64,000 nucleotides of DNA from CAYQMF01 sp964418595. GTDB lineage: Bacteria > Planctomycetota > UBA1135 > UBA2386. The DNA lies in contig CAYQMF010000003.1 of the NCBI GenBank assembly GCA_964418595.1, forward strand, positions 62,001 to 126,000, given 5' to 3'. Below are positions 1 to 8,131 of the stretch, piece by piece; the first letter of the stretch is position 1; every line of letters starts with the position of its first letter. A model generated the notes under the pieces. The model saw nothing but the letters and a program-made list of their open reading frames with translations, searched no databases and was not told the DNA's origin. The position numbers and the translations under genes are program-made.

Positions 1-942
1 CGCCGGCACCGCGAGTTCGAGCGTGGCGAGGCGGTAGTAGAGGTCTTCGCGGAAGGCGCCCTCGCGCATGAGCACGTGCAGGTCGCGGTTGGTCGCGCAG
101 ACCACGCGCACGTCGACGGTGCGCGTGCGGTCGTCGCCGACCGGTCGGATCTCGCCGAACTGAACCGCCCGCAGCAGTGCCGGCTGCAACTCGCGGGGCA
201 GGTCGCCGATCTCGTCGAGGAACAGCGTGCCCCGGTGCGCGGCCTCGAACAGGCCGACCCGGGCCCGATCCGCCCCGGTGAACGCGCCCTTGGCGTGACC
301 GAAGAGTTCGCTGTGCACGAGGTTGTCGGCGATCGCGCCGCAGTTCACCACCACGAAGCTCTCGTCGCATCGCGGGCTCATCGCGTGCACGGCGCGCGCG
401 ATCAGCTCCTTGCCCGTACCGTTCTCACCGAGGATGAGGACGCTGTCGTCGCTGGCGGCGACACGTGCGAGGCTGGTGCGCAGCTCGCGCATGCCGACGC
501 TCTCGCCGACGATGTCGGGGTCTACCGTCGCTGAGTTGGCGCGACGCAGCCGCGCGTTCTCCTCGCCGAGGCGGCGGTGTTCGCAGGCGCGGCGCAGGGT
601 CTGCTCGAGGATCGCGGTCCGCGTCGGCTTCTGCAGGAAGTCGTACGCGCCGCCCTGCATGGCGCGGACGGCGTCGGCGACGCTGCCGTGGCCGGTCAGC
701 ACCACGACGGGGACTGCGGGCTCGGCACCGTGCAGCGTCGCCAGCGCCTGATGGCCGTCGACGCCCGGCATCTTCAGGTCGAGCAGCACCACGTCCGGTC
801 GATCGGCGAGCACGCGCGCCACGAGATCGCGGGCATCGGCGGCGGTGGTGACCGAGAAGCCCAGGTCGGTCAGCTCCCGCGACAGCACCCGGCGCAGCGT
901 GGCATCGTCGTCGACGACCAGGACCTTGGGGTCAGGCGGCAC
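1..942 (-). CDS. Sigma-54-dependent response regulator, NtrC family (partial)
   Basis: Two-component transcription activator that opens sigma-54 promoters by ATP hydrolysis. The visible 314 residues hold a receiver domain (acidic pocket VVDDDA near residue 10, phosphoacceptor Asp in LLDLKMPG near 55, Lys in FLQKP) followed by a AAA+ domain with Walker A GENGTGKE near residue 170, the sigma-54 contact loop GAFTGAD, and Walker B LFLDEIGD. The gene runs off the left edge, so the end of the AAA+ domain and the expected Fis-type helix-turn-helix are not visible. GTG at 942 was chosen because it puts the usual four or five residues before the receiver; no strong ribosome site is seen. A partner kinase is not in the window. 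It is divergent from the gene at 1133. Confidence 0.93.
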   Translation of the reverse strand, partial: MPPDPKVLVVDDDATLRRVLSRELTDLGFSVTTAADARDLVARVLADRPDVVLLDLKMPGVDGHQALATLHGAEPAVPVVVLTGHGSVADAVRAMQGGAYDFLQKPTRTAILEQTLRRACEHRRLGEENARLRRANSATVDPDIVGESVGMRELRTSLARVAASDDSVLILGENGTGKELIARAVHAMSPRCDESFVVVNCGAIADNLVHSELFGHAKGAFTGADRARVGLFEAAHRGTLFLDEIGDLPRELQPALLRAVQFGEIRPVGDDRTRTVDVRVVCATNRDLHVLMREGAFREDLYYRLATLELAVPA

Positions 943-1132
943 GGGCGCGATCGTCGGCCAACCACTCGGCGCGGACAAGCGTCGCCATGCAACCTCGATC
1001 GACGACGTCAGGGGTCCGCGTCGGTCGGTGTCCGGACCCCGGGCGAGGAAACCGATGCGAGACGTGCGCCCCGCGCACATGAGTGTCGCCAAGTCCTTGC
1101 GCCCGGTGACGGCAGCGGTACCCACTTCCCGC

Positions 1133-2332
1133 ATGCTCCGCCTCGCACCGCGCGCGTCGCTCCCCTGGCTCGCCGTGTCCCTCGCCGCCCAGGCCGCGTG
1201 GCGCGACCTTCCGGAGCGCGCCCCCGACGGGGTGATCAGCAACACCGGCGCGTTCATCATCGGCAAGAAGCAGAAGACCGACTGGGTCCGACCGGCGTTC
1301 CGCTACGACGCCCGCGTCGCCAGCGGCCGCAAGCGCGCCAAGGTGGTGGTCGTGATCTACGACCCGATCCTGGAAGCGCACGCGGGCAAGACCCTGCGCG
1401 CGCACGTGGGTGGCAACGACCCGCGCCACTTCTCGCGCATCCTGGTCGACGTGATCCGGCAGGCGAGCTGGGGCTACATCGACTACGAGATCGTCGACAT
1501 CCTCGAGATCGACGGCTTCCCCAAGAAGGTCGACGGCTTCCGCTACACCGACGAGTCGTTCCTGGCGGTGCGGCAGACCCAGCAGTGGCAGCCAGCCACG
1601 ACGTCGTATCGCTGTGTGCTCGAGGAGAACGGGCTCATCGAGCGCTTCCGCAAGGAGGGCATCACGGAGCTGTGGCTGTGGGGTGCGTCGGGGATGCACT
1701 TCGACGAGTTCGCGGGCTACATCCCCAACCGCTACGCGCGCTTCGGTCCCACCGACAACCCGTGGCTGTATCGGCCGTACGACATCCCCCCCGAACTCGG
1801 CCGGACCACGTGGGTGATGGGCTTCAACTACGAGGTCGGCGCCGACAACATGGTGCACAGCTACACGCACCGCGTGGAGAGCATGGCGGCGCTCGCCTTC
1901 GCCGACGGCATCTGGGATCCCAAGACCCGCCGCGACCCGTGGAACGTGTTCTCGTGGCTCGAGATGGACACGCCCGGCACGCCGTCGATGGTCGGCAACT
2001 GCCACGTGCCACCCAACGGCGAGAAGGGCTACGACTACGCCAACCCGCGCGTCGTGCGATCATGGAGCGACAACTGGGCGCGCTACCCCGACCTGCGCGG
2101 CGACCCGCGCGGCGTGTCGAGCCTGGATTGGGGCGGCACCCAGTTCGGCTACCAGAAGTGGATCCTCGAGCGGCTGCCGAAGGGGCCGGGGTACACGACC
2201 TTCGGCTACGACAACTGGTGGGTGTACGTGGCGAACACCGACGAGGATCTGCCCGACCTCGCGCAGCGAGACCCCTCGGCCGGGCCCGGCGCCTTCACGC
2301 TGCCGGAGGGGTTGCCGGCGGTCGGGCGCTGA
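1133..2332 (+). CDS. Conserved secreted protein of unknown function
   Basis: About 399 residues. The start at ATG 1133 gives a signal-peptide-like N terminus (MLRLAPRASLPWLAVSLAAQ); ATG codons at 1055 and 1079 are in frame but would put a charged extension in front of it. After the signal the protein shows the pattern VVVIYDPILEAHAGKTLR, then FRYTDESFL, ELWLWGASG and MGFNYEVG with a following HRVES. I recall this pattern from conserved hypothetical proteins in several environmental phyla, with no assigned function. Conserved His, Asp, Glu and Trp residues hint at an enzyme or sugar-binding fold, but no catalytic motif is recognised. Its last 38 bases overlap the convergent methyltransferase gene. 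Confidence 0.75.
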   Translation: MLRLAPRASLPWLAVSLAAQAAWRDLPERAPDGVISNTGAFIIGKKQKTDWVRPAFRYDARVASGRKRAKVVVVIYDPILEAHAGKTLRAHVGGNDPRHFSRILVDVIRQASWGYIDYEIVDILEIDGFPKKVDGFRYTDESFLAVRQTQQWQPATTSYRCVLEENGLIERFRKEGITELWLWGASGMHFDEFAGYIPNRYARFGPTDNPWLYRPYDIPPELGRTTWVMGFNYEVGADNMVHSYTHRVESMAALAFADGIWDPKTRRDPWNVFSWLEMDTPGTPSMVGNCHVPPNGEKGYDYANPRVVRSWSDNWARYPDLRGDPRGVSSLDWGGTQFGYQKWILERLPKGPGYTTFGYDNWWVYVANTDEDLPDLAQRDPSAGPGAFTLPEGLPAVGR

Positions 2333-3644
2333 CCCGCGGGGCGCGCCGGCGACGCAGCACGGCGGCGAAGAACCCGTCGGTGCCGTGCCGGTGGGGGAGC
2401 GTGAAGAGGCAGCGTCCCGCCGCGATCGGCGCGGCTGCCTCGCCGCCCAGCACTTCCGCGATCGGGACGAGTTCGAGGCCGGGGTCGGCGGCGAGGGCGG
2501 CCTCGACGATGTCCTGGTTGGCGCTGCGGAAGATCGTGCAGGTCGAATACACGAGACGCGCGCCGGGCGCGAGGAGCGCGAGGGAGCGCGCCAGCAGCGC
2601 GCGCTGCGTGGCGGTCACCGCGTCGACGTGCGCGGGATCGAGGCGCCAGCGTGCGTCGGGGCGACGGCGCCACGCACCCACGCCGTCGCACGGCACGTCC
2701 AGCAGGATGCGATCGGCGCGGCGCGCGAACGCCTCCACCTCCGCTGGCCAGGCGTCGTCGGTCACGACGAGGCTGCGCACGTTGTCGGTCCCGGCGCGGC
2801 GCCGTCGCGTCACCAGCTCGGCGAGCTTCCTGGCGCTGGTGTCGGTGGCGAGCACCGTGCCGCGGTTGCCGAGCGCGGCGGCCAGCGCCAGGGTCTTGCC
2901 GCCGGACCCGGCGCAGGCGTCGAGCACGTTGCCTCCCGGCGGCGGCGCGACGAGGTGCGCGCAGAGCTGGCTCGCCTCGTCCTGCTGCTCGAACCAGCCG
3001 TCCTGGAAGGTCTGCGTCGCGAACAGGTTGACGTCGCCGTCGAGGACGAGGCCGTGCGGCGCGAAGCGCGTCGGCTCGAGGCGCAGGCCGTGATCCTGCA
3101 ATGCGGCCTGCAGCCGGGTGCGGTCGGTGCGCAGCGTGTTGGTGCGCACGGTGAGCGGGGGCGGCCCGTTGAGTGCGGCCATCACCGCGTCGGCCTCGGC
3201 GCCGAACTCCGTGCGGAAGCGGTCGGCCAGCCAGTCCGGCAGCGAGTGCTGCAGCGCGAAGCGGACCGTCGGGTCGGGCTCGCGCGCGACGGCTGCGTCG
3301 AGGTCACGCATCGCCGCCCAGTCGATGCGAGCGCGCGATTGACGGAAGTGGTCGGGTGCGGCGTCGGTGCCGATCTCGCCGGCGAGGACGAGGCTGGTCA
3401 CGAAGCGGGCGCGGGTCCGCGCCTGCCCCTCCGGCGCGCGCCGCGTCGCCAGCGACAGGGCGAGGTCGATGCGGCGCCGCAGGCGGAGCATCCGGTAGAA
3501 CGCGACGGCGACCACGCGGCGGTCCGCGGGAGCGAGGCGCAGGTCCGGGAACGCGTCGGCGAGGACCGCACGCGCGGGGACTCCTGCCACGGCATGGCGC
3601 TCGTACAACTCCACCACGAGGTCTTGCAGCAGCGCGTCGTCCAT
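2295..3644 (-). CDS. rsmB: RsmB-type 16S rRNA (cytosine-C5) methyltransferase
   Basis: SAM-dependent RNA m5C methyltransferase of the RsmB/NOP2/Sun family, 449 residues, close to the usual RsmB length. Residues 1-150 resemble the NusB-like RNA-binding domain; the catalytic domain follows with SAM motif LDACAGSGGKT near 245, motif IV PCDGVG near 320 and motif VI YSTCT near 370, the two catalytic cysteines being those of PC and TC. Motif IV reads DVPCDG where DAPCSG is typical; the cysteine is kept, so activity is likely. The C-terminal tail is rich in Arg and Pro and overlaps the convergent upstream gene by 38 bases. Start is the ATG at 3644. The family call is firm; the exact rRNA target is inferred. 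Confidence 0.9.
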   Translation of the reverse strand: MDDALLQDLVVELYERHAVAGVPARAVLADAFPDLRLAPADRRVVAVAFYRMLRLRRRIDLALSLATRRAPEGQARTRARFVTSLVLAGEIGTDAAPDHFRQSRARIDWAAMRDLDAAVAREPDPTVRFALQHSLPDWLADRFRTEFGAEADAVMAALNGPPPLTVRTNTLRTDRTRLQAALQDHGLRLEPTRFAPHGLVLDGDVNLFATQTFQDGWFEQQDEASQLCAHLVAPPPGGNVLDACAGSGGKTLALAAALGNRGTVLATDTSARKLAELVTRRRRAGTDNVRSLVVTDDAWPAEVEAFARRADRILLDVPCDGVGAWRRRPDARWRLDPAHVDAVTATQRALLARSLALLAPGARLVYSTCTIFRSANQDIVEAALAADPGLELVPIAEVLGGEAAAPIAAGRCLFTLPHRHGTDGFFAAVLRRRRAPRVSARPPATPPAA

Positions 3645-3763
3645 GCCGCGAGGCAGGCTACGTCACGGCCGATTCCGTTCCAGCGTCAGCGTGTGTCACG
3701 CGGAGCGGCCGGCGCGGTATGTTCTGCGCCGTCCTGCCTCTCCCCAACCCTCACGGAGTCTCC

Positions 3764-5548
3764 ATGACCGCATCGATCCTGGCCCGCGCAGTCGCGACCG
3801 TCCTCCTCACCGTCGCCGCCACTGCGCAGATCGAGCCGAGCTTCCAGAAGAAGCTGCTCGACACCGCGCCCGCCCAGCAAGTCCCGATCGTCATCGTGCT
3901 GGGTGAACAGCTCGATGTCGTGAGCTTGACCTCGCGCCTGGATCGAGGCAACGCGACCCGCGCCCAGCGCCACGAGCTGGTGGTCCGCGCCGCGCAGGAA
4001 CTGGCGGATCGCTCGCAGGCGGCGCTGCTCGGCAAGCTGCGCGACCTGGAGACGCGCGGCCACGTGTCGGCCCTGCAGCCGTTCTGGGTCGTCAACGCCG
4101 TCGGCGCTTGGGCGACTGTCGACGCGATCGTCACGCTGTCCGCGTTCCCCGGGATCCTGCACATCGAGGATGGCGGCACGGGGCTCGCGATGATCGAGCC
4201 GGTGGCGAACCGCGAGGCCCCCGTCGGCCCGCTGGCGGCCGCGGAGCCCGGTCTCCTCGACATCAAGGCCGACTTCCTTTGGGGCCTCGGCTTCACCGGC
4301 GCCGGTCGCATCGTCAGCAACATCGACACCGGCGTCGACGGCACGCACAACGCGTTCCGCACGCGATGGCGCGGCAACCGCTCCGGCGTGCTGGCGTCCG
4401 CGGCGTGGCACTCGCCGACGCTGCGCGCGCCGACGCCCCGCGACGGCAACGGCCACGGCACGCACACGATGGGCACGATGTGCGGCGATGACGGTACCAA
4501 CCGCGTCGGCGTCGCGTTCGACGCCGACTGGATCGCATCCGACGCGATCGCCGGCTCGAACCTCGCGCAGATCCGGATCGACGCGATCGCGGCATTCCAG
4601 TGGAGCGCGGATCCGGACGGCAACCCGACCACCGTGGACGACGTCCCCGACGTGAGCAGCAACAGCTGGGGGTACGCCCCGGCTTTCCACCAGGTGCCGA
4701 TGTGCGACCAGGCGTTCTGGCAAGGGATCGACATCGCGGAGGCGGCCGGCGTGGTCGTGGTGTTCGCGGCGGGCAACGAAGGCTCGCGCGGCGCGATGTC
4801 GCTGCGCACGCCGAGCGATCGAGCCACGACGCCGTTCAACACGTTCAGCGTCGGCGCGCTCCTCACCGGGAGCAACAGCATCGCGAGCTTCAGCAGCCTC
4901 GGCCCGTCGGGCTGCCCGGGCAATCCGATCAAGCCGGAGGTTTGCGCCCAGGGCGACAACGTGCGTTCGTCGTACCCCGGCAACCAGTACCGCAACCTGA
5001 GCGGCACGTCGATGGCGTGCCCGCACGTCGCCGGTGCGGTCGCCCTGCTCCGGCAGGTCGATCCGAACCTCAGCGCCGACCAGGTGAAGAGCCTCCTCTA
5101 CCGGTCGGCGATCGATCTCGGCGCCGCGGGCGAAGACAACACCTACGGCAACGGGCGGATCAACCTGCAGGCGGCCTACAACCTGTTGCGCGCGGAACAA
5201 GGCGCGGTGTCGGTCGGCGTCGTCACCACGACCGGCCGCGTGCAGCGCGGGCGCAACCTCGTGTACGCGCTCTCGCTCACCAACAACACGGCGGCGCCGC
5301 AGAACCTGGTGCTGGTCCTCGAGATCGCCGCCAACGGTCTCTCGGCGCCACTGCTCGGCCCGGCGTTCGTGTCGTTGCCGCCGAACTTCGCCGTCGATCC
5401 GAACTGGTTGTCGGGCAGCATCGCCATTCCGGCGAACCTCGATCCGTTCAACACGACCTTCCCGTTCCGCTTCCGCTTCAAGGCGATCGACCCGAGCAAC
5501 AACCAGATCGTCTCGCAGGCGGAAGCGGAGTTCTGGATCACGTTGTGA
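3764..5548 (+). CDS. Secreted subtilisin-like serine peptidase (S8)
   Basis: Extracellular or periplasmic protease of 594 residues. The signal peptide ends near residue 21 (TVAATAQ). An I9-like propeptide region follows (residues about 25-140). The catalytic triad is Asp188 in SNIDTGVDG, His231 in GNGHGTHTMG and Ser416 in SGTSMACPHVAG; the oxyanion Asn lies in AAGNEG. The last 130 residues form a beta-rich domain with VSVGVVTTTGRVQRG that may mediate attachment. ATG 3764 has GGAG about eight bases upstream and gives the signal peptide. The longer reading frame upstream is only antisense of the methyltransferase gene. Immediately downstream lies the 111-bp tandem repeat. Confidence 0.92.
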   Translation: MTASILARAVATVLLTVAATAQIEPSFQKKLLDTAPAQQVPIVIVLGEQLDVVSLTSRLDRGNATRAQRHELVVRAAQELADRSQAALLGKLRDLETRGHVSALQPFWVVNAVGAWATVDAIVTLSAFPGILHIEDGGTGLAMIEPVANREAPVGPLAAAEPGLLDIKADFLWGLGFTGAGRIVSNIDTGVDGTHNAFRTRWRGNRSGVLASAAWHSPTLRAPTPRDGNGHGTHTMGTMCGDDGTNRVGVAFDADWIASDAIAGSNLAQIRIDAIAAFQWSADPDGNPTTVDDVPDVSSNSWGYAPAFHQVPMCDQAFWQGIDIAEAAGVVVVFAAGNEGSRGAMSLRTPSDRATTPFNTFSVGALLTGSNSIASFSSLGPSGCPGNPIKPEVCAQGDNVRSSYPGNQYRNLSGTSMACPHVAGAVALLRQVDPNLSADQVKSLLYRSAIDLGAAGEDNTYGNGRINLQAAYNLLRAEQGAVSVGVVTTTGRVQRGRNLVYALSLTNNTAAPQNLVLVLEIAANGLSAPLLGPAFVSLPPNFAVDPNWLSGSIAIPANLDPFNTTFPFRFRFKAIDPSNNQIVSQAEAEFWITL

Positions 5549-5770
5549 GCCGTCCCGCCCTGCGGGCGGTGCGGCTCACTCGCCTCTGGAGCCGTCGCAA
5601 CGCGGGGCACCAACCTCGACCCGGAGACGCATCGGCCCCGCTGCGACGGCTCGTTGGAGGCCGTCCCGCCCTGCGGGCGGTGCGGTTCACTCGCCTCTGG
5701 AGCCGTGGCAACGCGGGGCACCAACCTCGACCAGGAGACGCATCGGCCCCGCTGCGCCGTCTCTTTGGAA
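5549..5770. repeat. Two tandem copies of a 111-bp structured element
   Basis: Copies lie at 5549-5659 and 5660-5770, head to tail, starting on the base after the subtilisin stop codon and ending 25 bases before the end of the convergent amidohydrolase gene. Each copy starts with a GC hairpin (CCGCCC, TGC, GGGCGG). In copy 1 an 11-bp perfect inverted repeat, GAGCCGTCGCA at 5589-5599 and its complement at 5642-5652, is extended inward by a further 7 pairs after a 2-base bulge. Copy 2 carries changes in both arms that break the stem (GTGGCA; GCCGTCTC). The hairpins could end transcription of both converging genes. Nothing coding is seen here. Confidence 0.85.
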
Positions 5771-5795
5771 GTCCATCGCCGCCGGCACGAGCAGG

Positions 5796-7082
5796 TCACC
5801 GCACGGGCAGCAGTTCGTGCGCGCCGGCCACGAGCGCCGCGATCCCCGTCGGCAGGCACTCGTCGACATCGGGATAGAAGCCGCCGGAGTGCAGTGGCGG
5901 CGGCTGCGCCCCGGCCTGCCGCAAGGCGGCGAGGCGCGCGGCGCTGACCACGCCCAGGCGGAACATGAACACCGGCACGCCGGCGCGCGCGTAGCGCGAG
6001 AAGTCTTCGCCGCCCATCGCAGCGGGGACCTCGAGCACGTTGTCGGTGCCCAAGGCCGTGCGCAGCACGGGCACGACGCGGGACACCAGCGCCTCGTCGT
6101 TGAACAGGGCGGGGGTACCTTCGCTGAAGGTCACCGTCGGCTCCGGTGCGCGATGGGCTGCCGCCACCGCGGCGGCCTTGCGGCGGATGGCGGCGTGGAT
6201 GTGCTCGCGCACGGCGTCGCTGTAGCTGCGCACCGTGAGCTGCAGCTCGCACTGGTCGGGGATGATGTTGTGCTTGCTGCCGCCGTGGATGGCCCCGACC
6301 GTGACGACCGCGGGTTCCTGCGCGGCCAGTTCGCGCGACACGATGGTCTGCAGGTCGACCACGAGTTGCGCCGCGATCACGATCGGGTCGATGGTGAGGT
6401 GGGGTGTCGAACCGTGCCCACCGCGTCCGTGCACGACGATGTCGACGCTGTCGACGTTGGCCATGGCCCAGCCGGCGCGGTGGCCGATGGTGCCCGCGGT
6501 CAGGTCGTGGGCGACGTGCAGGGCGAGCGCGAAGTCGGGCTTGCCGAAGCGCGCGAAGAGCTGGTCGTCGAGCATCTGCTTCGCGCCGAGACCGCGCTCC
6601 TCCGCGGGCTGGAACAGGCACAGGATCGTGCCTCGCCACGCGCTCTTGTCGGCGGCGAGGCGGCCGGCGGCGCCGAGCAGGCAGGTCATGTGCAGGTCGT
6701 GCCCGCAGGCGTGCATCACGCCGACGGCGCGACCTTCGTCGCTCTCGCCACGGATCGTCGACGCGTACGGGAGGCCGGTCGTCTCGGCGATGGGGAGCGC
6801 ATCCATGTCGGCGCGCAGCATGAGGAGCGGGCCTTCGCCGTTGCGCAGCACGCCGACGACGCCGAGTCCGCCGATGCGCTCCGTGACCGCCGCCCCGAGC
6901 GCGCGCAGCTCGGCGGCCATGCGGGAGGCGGTCTTCACCTCGCGGTTGGAGAGTTCGGGATGCCGGTGCAGCTCGCGATACAGCTCACGCAGGCGCTCGA
7001 GTTCAGGCGGCGAGGTCGGTTGCGCCGGCTGTGCCGGCAACGTTGCGAGGGCGAGGAACAGCGTGGGCACGCGCGCGAGCAT
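5796..7082 (-). CDS. Secreted M20 family amidohydrolase (hippurate / N-acyl-amino acid hydrolase type)
   Basis: Dinuclear metal hydrolase of 428 residues that removes acyl groups from N-acyl amino acids or similar amides. The first 20 residues form a signal peptide (LFLALATLPAQPAQ), so it probably acts in the periplasm or outside. Family motifs in order: RADMDALP near 90, MHACGHDLHMT near 122 (Cys and His metal ligands), LFQPAEE near 157 (catalytic Glu pair), HGRGGHGSTPH near 215 (dimerisation-domain His), MGGEDFS near 355 and LHSGGFYPD near 398 (last metal His). All expected ligands are present. The substrate cannot be told from sequence. Confidence 0.93.
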   Translation of the reverse strand: MLARVPTLFLALATLPAQPAQPTSPPELERLRELYRELHRHPELSNREVKTASRMAAELRALGAAVTERIGGLGVVGVLRNGEGPLLMLRADMDALPIAETTGLPYASTIRGESDEGRAVGVMHACGHDLHMTCLLGAAGRLAADKSAWRGTILCLFQPAEERGLGAKQMLDDQLFARFGKPDFALALHVAHDLTAGTIGHRAGWAMANVDSVDIVVHGRGGHGSTPHLTIDPIVIAAQLVVDLQTIVSRELAAQEPAVVTVGAIHGGSKHNIIPDQCELQLTVRSYSDAVREHIHAAIRRKAAAVAAAHRAPEPTVTFSEGTPALFNDEALVSRVVPVLRTALGTDNVLEVPAAMGGEDFSRYARAGVPVFMFRLGVVSAARLAALRQAGAQPPPLHSGGFYPDVDECLPTGIAALVAGAHELLPVR

Positions 7083-7165
7083 GGCCCCGGGGAATACCGC
7101 GGGCGCGGTGCGAGGGCAACGACAGGCGCGTTGACGCTCGCCGCGGGCTCGTCGACGATGCCGCC

Positions 7166-8131
7166 ATGCTGGCTCGCGCTGCGCTGCTCTTCGTCACGAT
7201 CGTGCCTCTCCGCGCCCAGGGTCCCGCCAGCCCGAACCTCGTGCGCACGGCGGACACGATCCGCGTGGAACTCGGGGGCGAGGCCTTCGCGACGTTCGTG
7301 CCACAGACGTTCGGGCGGCCGATCCTGTGGCCACTGCTGGCGCCAGGCGGCCTGCCGGTCACGCGGGCCTGGCCCATGCAGCAGGAACCCGGTGCGGCGG
7401 AGGACCACCCGCACCAGAAGTCGCTGTGGTTCGCGCACGGCGACGTCAACGGCGTCGACTTCTGGACGGAGGGCGACAACGCGGGGCGCATCGAGCCGAC
7501 GGAGCCGATCACCGCCGAGGTCGTGGAGCATCGCGCGCGCATCGTCACCAGCAACCGGTGGCTGGCACCCGACGGCAAGGTCGTGTGCACCGACCGCCGG
7601 ACGCACGAGTTCTTCGCCAGTGGCGCGCTGCGCGGGATCGATGTCACGCTCGTGCTGCGCGCGTCGCACGGCGCGCTGCACTTCGGCGACACCAAGGAGG
7701 GCACGATGGCGCTCCGGTTGCCGCGCGGCCTGTGCTTCGACCGCGCGCAGGATCCCGGCCACGCGTACACGAGCGAGGGCAAGGTCGACGCCGCGGCGTG
7801 GGGCACGCGCGCGCGGTGGGTTGCCTACAGCGGCGAGGTCGACGGCAAGGCGGTGGGCGTGGCGCTCCTAGACCACGTCGAGAACCTGCGGCATCCGACG
7901 TGGTGGCACGCGCGGTCGTACGGTCTGCTCGCGGCGAATCCGTTCGGGCGGCACGACTTCGAGAAGGCACCGCCGAAGGCGGGCGACTTCCATCTCGCCG
8001 CCGACGATGTGCTGACGCTGCGCTACCGCGTGCTGGTGTTCGCGGGACCGTTCGAGCGCGATGCGATCGAGGCGAGCTGGCGCGAGTTCACCCGGCCGGC
8101 GGCCGAGGCGAACGGCGGGAAGTGGCCGTGA
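7166..8131 (+). CDS. Secreted DUF6807 (PmoA-like) family protein
   Basis: 321 residues with a signal peptide (MLARAALLFVTIVPLRAQ). It matches the pattern of the Planctomycetes-rich DUF6807 family: RPILWPLLAPGG, PMQQEP, EDHPHQKSLWFAHGDVNG, then LRDV-like central strands and NPFGRHDFEK near the end. The name PmoA in databases does not imply methane oxidation. Members usually sit next to oxidoreductase or sugar-catabolism genes, and here the gene is coupled (GTGA overlap at 8128-8131) to the PVC cytochrome gene. It is the first gene of a three-gene operon. Biochemical role unknown. Confidence 0.85.
   Translation: MLARAALLFVTIVPLRAQGPASPNLVRTADTIRVELGGEAFATFVPQTFGRPILWPLLAPGGLPVTRAWPMQQEPGAAEDHPHQKSLWFAHGDVNGVDFWTEGDNAGRIEPTEPITAEVVEHRARIVTSNRWLAPDGKVVCTDRRTHEFFASGALRGIDVTLVLRASHGALHFGDTKEGTMALRLPRGLCFDRAQDPGHAYTSEGKVDAAAWGTRARWVAYSGEVDGKAVGVALLDHVENLRHPTWWHARSYGLLAANPFGRHDFEKAPPKAGDFHLAADDVLTLRYRVLVFAGPFERDAIEASWREFTRPAAEANGGKWP

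Noticed and set aside
2295..2332. The 38-base convergent overlap as a sign of a frameshift
   Set aside because: Both C termini are low-complexity tails and the cores of both proteins are intact, so a simple overlap is enough.
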